Source: Virgisporangium ochraceum (GTDB lineage Bacteria > Actinomycetota > Actinomycetes > Mycobacteriales > Micromonosporaceae). From it: a stretch of DNA of 64,000 bases. The DNA lies in contig NZ_BOPH01000023.1 in assembly GCF_016863655.1 (NCBI RefSeq), positions 37,570 through 101,569 on the forward strand, written 5' to 3'. This document shows positions 61,279 to 64,000 of this stretch, in pieces. Each line of letters starts with the position of its first letter. The stretch's first letter is position 1. The notes under the pieces were generated by a model. It was not told where the DNA came from. It saw nothing but the letters and a program-made list of their open reading frames with translations, and searched no databases. The translations under genes were made by a program, and so were the position numbers.

Positions 61279-61710
61279 ATGAGGGAATGGCGTGTCGAGG
61301 CCGACCCGGAGTGGCTGGCGACCCACAGCTCCGACACGTTCCAACGGCTGCGCCGCCGCACCCGTCTCATCGCGGGGCTCGCCGACGGCATGTCCAACGC
61401 CGAGCTGGGACCGTTCGGCGGGGCGCCCCGCAACCCGACGCTGAAGGTCGGGCGCAAGGAGTACTCGGTCGTCCGGTACGCCGACCACCACCTGTCGTAC
61501 ACGGTGATCCAGGTCGACCCGGTGGTGTGCCGCCGGTGCGGCGCGGCGGTGGCCGAACGGCACCTCATCGCGCGGCTGAGCGAGGGGCTGCGCACCCCGG
61601 TCGGCGCGGTGCGCATGTGCCGCAACTGCCAGGCCGAGGCGTGGTTGTTCCATTCGCACATGCCCGCCACGCGACGGGCCCGGGAATGGGGCCGCAAGGT
61701 CGTCCTGTAG
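61279..61710 (+). CDS. Small protein with a zinc-ribbon-like CxxC pair, function unknown
   Basis: A 143-residue basic protein. CRRCG and CRNCQ, about 30 residues apart, look like a structural zinc site in the second half. The first half, RRTRLIAGLADGMSNAELGPFGGAPRNPTLKVGRKEYSVVRY, is rich in Arg, split here by no known motif. No signal peptide or membrane segment. The ATG lies at the centre of the 12-bp palindrome CCCTCATGAGGG (61274-61285), with GGGGG just before. I do not know the family. Confidence 0.65.
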   Translation: MREWRVEADPEWLATHSSDTFQRLRRRTRLIAGLADGMSNAELGPFGGAPRNPTLKVGRKEYSVVRYADHHLSYTVIQVDPVVCRRCGAAVAERHLIARLSEGLRTPVGAVRMCRNCQAEAWLFHSHMPATRRAREWGRKVVL

Positions 61711-61713
61711 CTT

Positions 61714-61732
61714 TCATCGATTTCTCATCGAT
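61714..61732 (+). promoter_or_regulatory. Direct repeat TCATCGAT x2 upstream of the secreted protein genes
   Basis: TCATCGAT occurs at 61714-61721 and 61725-61732, 11 bases apart, just after the stop of the zinc-ribbon gene. A TTGACG (61753-61758) that could be a -35 follows. One-turn spacing suggests a regulator binding the same face of the helix. Confidence 0.35.
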
Positions 61733-61813
61733 CTGCCACACATTTCCCATCATTGACGCTTGTCGACCTGCGCTTTTACCGTCCTCACCGGGCGGACGCA
61801 TCGACGAGGAGCA

Positions 61814-62746
61814 ATGATGGACATTCCACGGGGGTTCACGTCACGACGATCGCTGCTCACGGCCGGACTCACGGCCGGGGGCCTGATCGTCGTTCCGCCG
61901 GCCGCGGCGTACGCGACCCGGATCGAGGACCCGCCGGTCGACCCGGGTGACCCGACCGAGCCGCACCACGACGTCACACAGGTGACGCCGGAGGACCTCG
62001 TTCCGCCGGACGGGCTCGACCCGGGAGCATGCGGGTCGACGATCTGGCAGCACAACGAGATCCTCGGCTTCGTCACCCCGTACGAACCCGACGGCGACGG
62101 CGCGACGAACACCTTCTACTACAACGCCGCGTTCTACAACCGCATCGAGACGTGGTTCCAGTTCTTCCGGGCGAACACCCCGATCGCGTGGGGGCCGCCG
62201 TTCCAGATCCGCACCTACGGCGTGTACGTCAACCGGGGCGACGGGTGCTCCTCGTACCACAACTTCGGGCGGGCCTTCGACCTGAGCCGCATCTACGCGA
62301 CCGACCCGGCCACCAGGACGCTTCACCAGGTCTTCAACGCGCGGTACGACCAGTGGAGGAGCCAGACCGGCAGCACGCTCACCACCACGCGCAAGCGGTA
62401 CTGGGCCACGGCCGCCAGCGTCCACTACCACTTCCGCAGCACGCTCACGTACCTCTACAACACCGCGCACCACAACCACATCCACTTCGACAACGGCGTG
62501 TCCGGCAGCGGCAACACGGCGTTCTCGAGCGGATCGTCGGCGCAGGTCGAGCACGTACAGGCCTGCCTGGTGTACGTATGGGGCCAGTCCCTGGCGATCG
62601 ACGGCATCTGGGGTCCGCAGTCGTCCGCGGCGGCGGGTCGGGTGCTCACCCGCATCGGCCGCAGCGGTTCGCTGGGCACGCAGTCGAACTGGCTGGAGTT
62701 CAACCGGGCGACGCTCCGGTTCGGTAGCGGAACGCAGACCTACTGA
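61814..62746 (+). CDS. Tat-exported extensin-like/M15-type protein with peptidoglycan-binding domain
   Basis: A 310-residue protein; ATG at 61814, or the adjacent ATG at 61817, which fits the GAGGAG site better. The leader has a twin arginine (FTSRRSLLTAGLTAGG) and an Ala-rich cleavage region. The central domain has the zinc-ligand pattern of extensin-like and M15 peptidases: HNFGRAFDLSRI with His and Asp, and HHNHIHFDNG near residue 230. The C-terminal 60 residues are a PG_binding_1-like unit (VQACLVYVWGQSLAIDGIWGPQSSAA). It probably acts on the cell wall. Its stop overlaps the next start by one base. Confidence 0.82.
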   Translation: MMDIPRGFTSRRSLLTAGLTAGGLIVVPPAAAYATRIEDPPVDPGDPTEPHHDVTQVTPEDLVPPDGLDPGACGSTIWQHNEILGFVTPYEPDGDGATNTFYYNAAFYNRIETWFQFFRANTPIAWGPPFQIRTYGVYVNRGDGCSSYHNFGRAFDLSRIYATDPATRTLHQVFNARYDQWRSQTGSTLTTTRKRYWATAASVHYHFRSTLTYLYNTAHHNHIHFDNGVSGSGNTAFSSGSSAQVEHVQACLVYVWGQSLAIDGIWGPQSSAAAGRVLTRIGRSGSLGTQSNWLEFNRATLRFGSGTQTY

Positions 62747-63963
62747 TGAGGGTCGTCACGGTCGCGGGCGTCGTGCTGGCGTCGTGTGCCGCGGCGTTCG
62801 TGCCGGCCGCACCGGCGGCCGCGGCGGCGGCGCCGGCCGCGATCAACGCGCGCCAGTTCTTCGTGACCACCGACACCAGCGGCCTCGCCGCCAACGTCGC
62901 GGCGCTGGACAGCGCGCTCGGTACCGGTCGCAAGCGCACCGTCGGACAGGTCATGACCGCGGCGAACCGCGAACGCACCGGCCTGTGCAACGCGGCGTCG
63001 TACGCGCAGCTGTCGGCACGGTCCACAGTGGAGGGATTCTGCTGGAACGACGGTGACGACGCGGTCGACTACTGGTACCCGCAGGGGATCACGACGTCCC
63101 GTGACGCGGTGTCCTCCGGTCACGTCGACAGCCACCAGATCGTGCTGACGAGCTGGTACCACATCCCCGAGAACGAGAGCGCCTCGGCGCCGGACAAGGG
63201 GTTCCGACTGTCCTTCGTGGACTGGGACGCCGACTGGCCGAACACCTACCGGCACGTGATCGCGGTGGAGCCGACGGCCGGCGGCAACTTCAAGGCGGTA
63301 CCCGTCCACGCCGGCGGCATCATGTGGTACGGCAACCTGTTGTACGTCGCCGACACGTCGCGCGGGTTCCGGGTGTTCGACATGAACCGCATCTACTCGG
63401 TGAACACCGGTGACGGCAACAGGATCGGTCGCCAGTCCGACGGCACGTTCCACGCCTTCGACTACGCCAACGTCATCGTGCAGGTGGGCTGGGTGCGGTC
63501 GGCCGGCGCGGCGTTCCGCCACTCGTTCGTCGCGCTCGACCAGGCCTCGTCACCGCCGAGCCTCGTCGTCGGCGAGTACTCCCCCGACGCCGACGGCAAC
63601 GGCGTTCCCGACGAGAACGCGCGCGTCATCCGCTACCCGCTGAACGCGTCGTCGAAGTGGCCCGCCACCGAGGCGGACGGGCGGACCTACGCGTCGGAGG
63701 CGTACGACACGCACATCCCGCAACTGCAGGGCGCGACGGCCCGCAACGGCCGGTTCTGGTTCTCGTCGAGCAACGGCCAGTCGCCGGGCTACCTGCGGGT
63801 GTGGGACCGCGGTACGACGGCGGTGCGCAGCTACCGCTGGCTGGTGGGTGCGGAGGACCTGTCCTACTACCCGCACCCGGACCAGGCGGACATGCTGTGG
63901 TCGCTGGCCGAGTACCCGAACAAGCGGGTCGTCGTCGCCGTCCCCCAGGCCGACTGGGACTGA
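62746..63963 (+). CDS. Secreted protein of unknown function, propeller-like
   Basis: A 405-residue protein with a Sec signal (MRVVTVAGVVLASCAAAF to the [12 protein letters not shown] region, cleavage near residue 32). The mature part is rich in aromatic residues and short strand-turn units: SSGHVDSHQIVLTSWYH, GGIMWYGNLLYVADTSRGFRVFD, then VWDRGTTAVRSYRWLVGAEDL. This pattern suggests a beta-propeller. Two Cys (CNAAS and FCWNDG) could pair. I do not recognise an enzyme motif. It starts in the stop of the wall-binding protein gene (TGATG), so the two are made together and may act together outside the cell. Confidence 0.75.
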   Translation: MRVVTVAGVVLASCAAAFVPAAPAAAAAAPAAINARQFFVTTDTSGLAANVAALDSALGTGRKRTVGQVMTAANRERTGLCNAASYAQLSARSTVEGFCWNDGDDAVDYWYPQGITTSRDAVSSGHVDSHQIVLTSWYHIPENESASAPDKGFRLSFVDWDADWPNTYRHVIAVEPTAGGNFKAVPVHAGGIMWYGNLLYVADTSRGFRVFDMNRIYSVNTGDGNRIGRQSDGTFHAFDYANVIVQVGWVRSAGAAFRHSFVALDQASSPPSLVVGEYSPDADGNGVPDENARVIRYPLNASSKWPATEADGRTYASEAYDTHIPQLQGATARNGRFWFSSSNGQSPGYLRVWDRGTTAVRSYRWLVGAEDLSYYPHPDQADMLWSLAEYPNKRVVVAVPQADWD

Positions 63964-64000
63964 CCGCCCCGAGACGCGACGGCCGGCCGCAGCCCCCCGC

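Noticed and set aside
1..64000. tRNA, rRNA, insertion sequences, integrases or attachment sites
   Set aside because: None was found on reading both strands; no transposase or recombinase motifs occur in any plausible gene.

Overview
The window is about 64 kb of very GC-rich DNA with dense coding, many GTG starts, ATGA/GTGA stop-start overlaps and third codon positions that are almost always G or C. Together with AfsR/SARP-type regulators, WYL, NrtR, PadR and DUF1707 proteins, an MbtH protein and a large polyketide-type synthase, this points to an actinomycete chromosome. I cannot fix the genus. No rRNA, tRNA, CRISPR array, insertion sequence or prophage was seen.

Layout. 1-9191 (minus strand): two tandem multidomain synthases resembling the PfaA/PfaC/PfaD secondary-lipid (PUFA-synthase-like) family; the downstream one runs off the left edge. 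9404-13821: YdeI/OmdA-type and VOC proteins divergent from a WYL regulator, then a DUF6585-like membrane protein, an MDR oxidoreductase and a DUF2306 membrane protein. 13954-17884: a NarL-type two-component pair, an orphan MbtH, and a FAD monooxygenase divergent from its likely TetR repressor. 18047-19049: an unannotatable-by-length 55-residue secreted peptide divergent from an NrtR-type Nudix regulator. 19038-27874: three large or medium NB-ARC (STAND) regulators around two unknown membrane/TPR genes. 28055-30780: ThuA-like plus Gfo/Idh/MocA sugar genes, then MarR and SnoaL-like genes with a double operator. 30794-34242: a crcB/fluC pair, a membrane protein and a second NarL-type pair. 34313-37037: a coupled trpB-trpA-gntR operon behind a long inverted repeat. 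37041-39675: a DUF1707 protein and a divergent OmpR/HK pair that share a conserved box. 39740-49339: an acyl-CoA dehydrogenase, then a LacI-controlled arabinan/arabinoside utilisation locus (GH51, ABC importer, two GH43). 49336-54293: a Rieske/DUF2231 protein, a GntR-ABC exporter operon and a third NarL-type pair. 54406-59641: a three-gene Hsp70 cassette (zinc-ribbon/TPR protein, J-like protein without HPD, short Hsp70). 59791-63963: PadR with a membrane partner, a small zinc-ribbon protein and two secreted proteins.

How parts work together. Most local regulators face their presumed target across a short gap that holds a clear dyad: WYL at 10351, TetR at 17253, NrtR at 18280, MarR at 30307 and 30330, LacI at 41982, GntR at 50223. 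The trpBA operon carries its own GntR gene and a 12-bp-arm inverted repeat. The arabinan locus would secrete two GH43 enzymes, import the products by a binding-protein-dependent ABC system that lacks its own ATPase gene, and finish with a cytoplasmic GH51 arabinofuranosidase. The least familiar system is the Hsp70 cassette. A 13-bp palindrome (GTCCACTGTGGAC) recurs through the window, mostly inside genes. Many convergent genes overlap at their 3' ends, twice sharing one CTAG for both stop codons.
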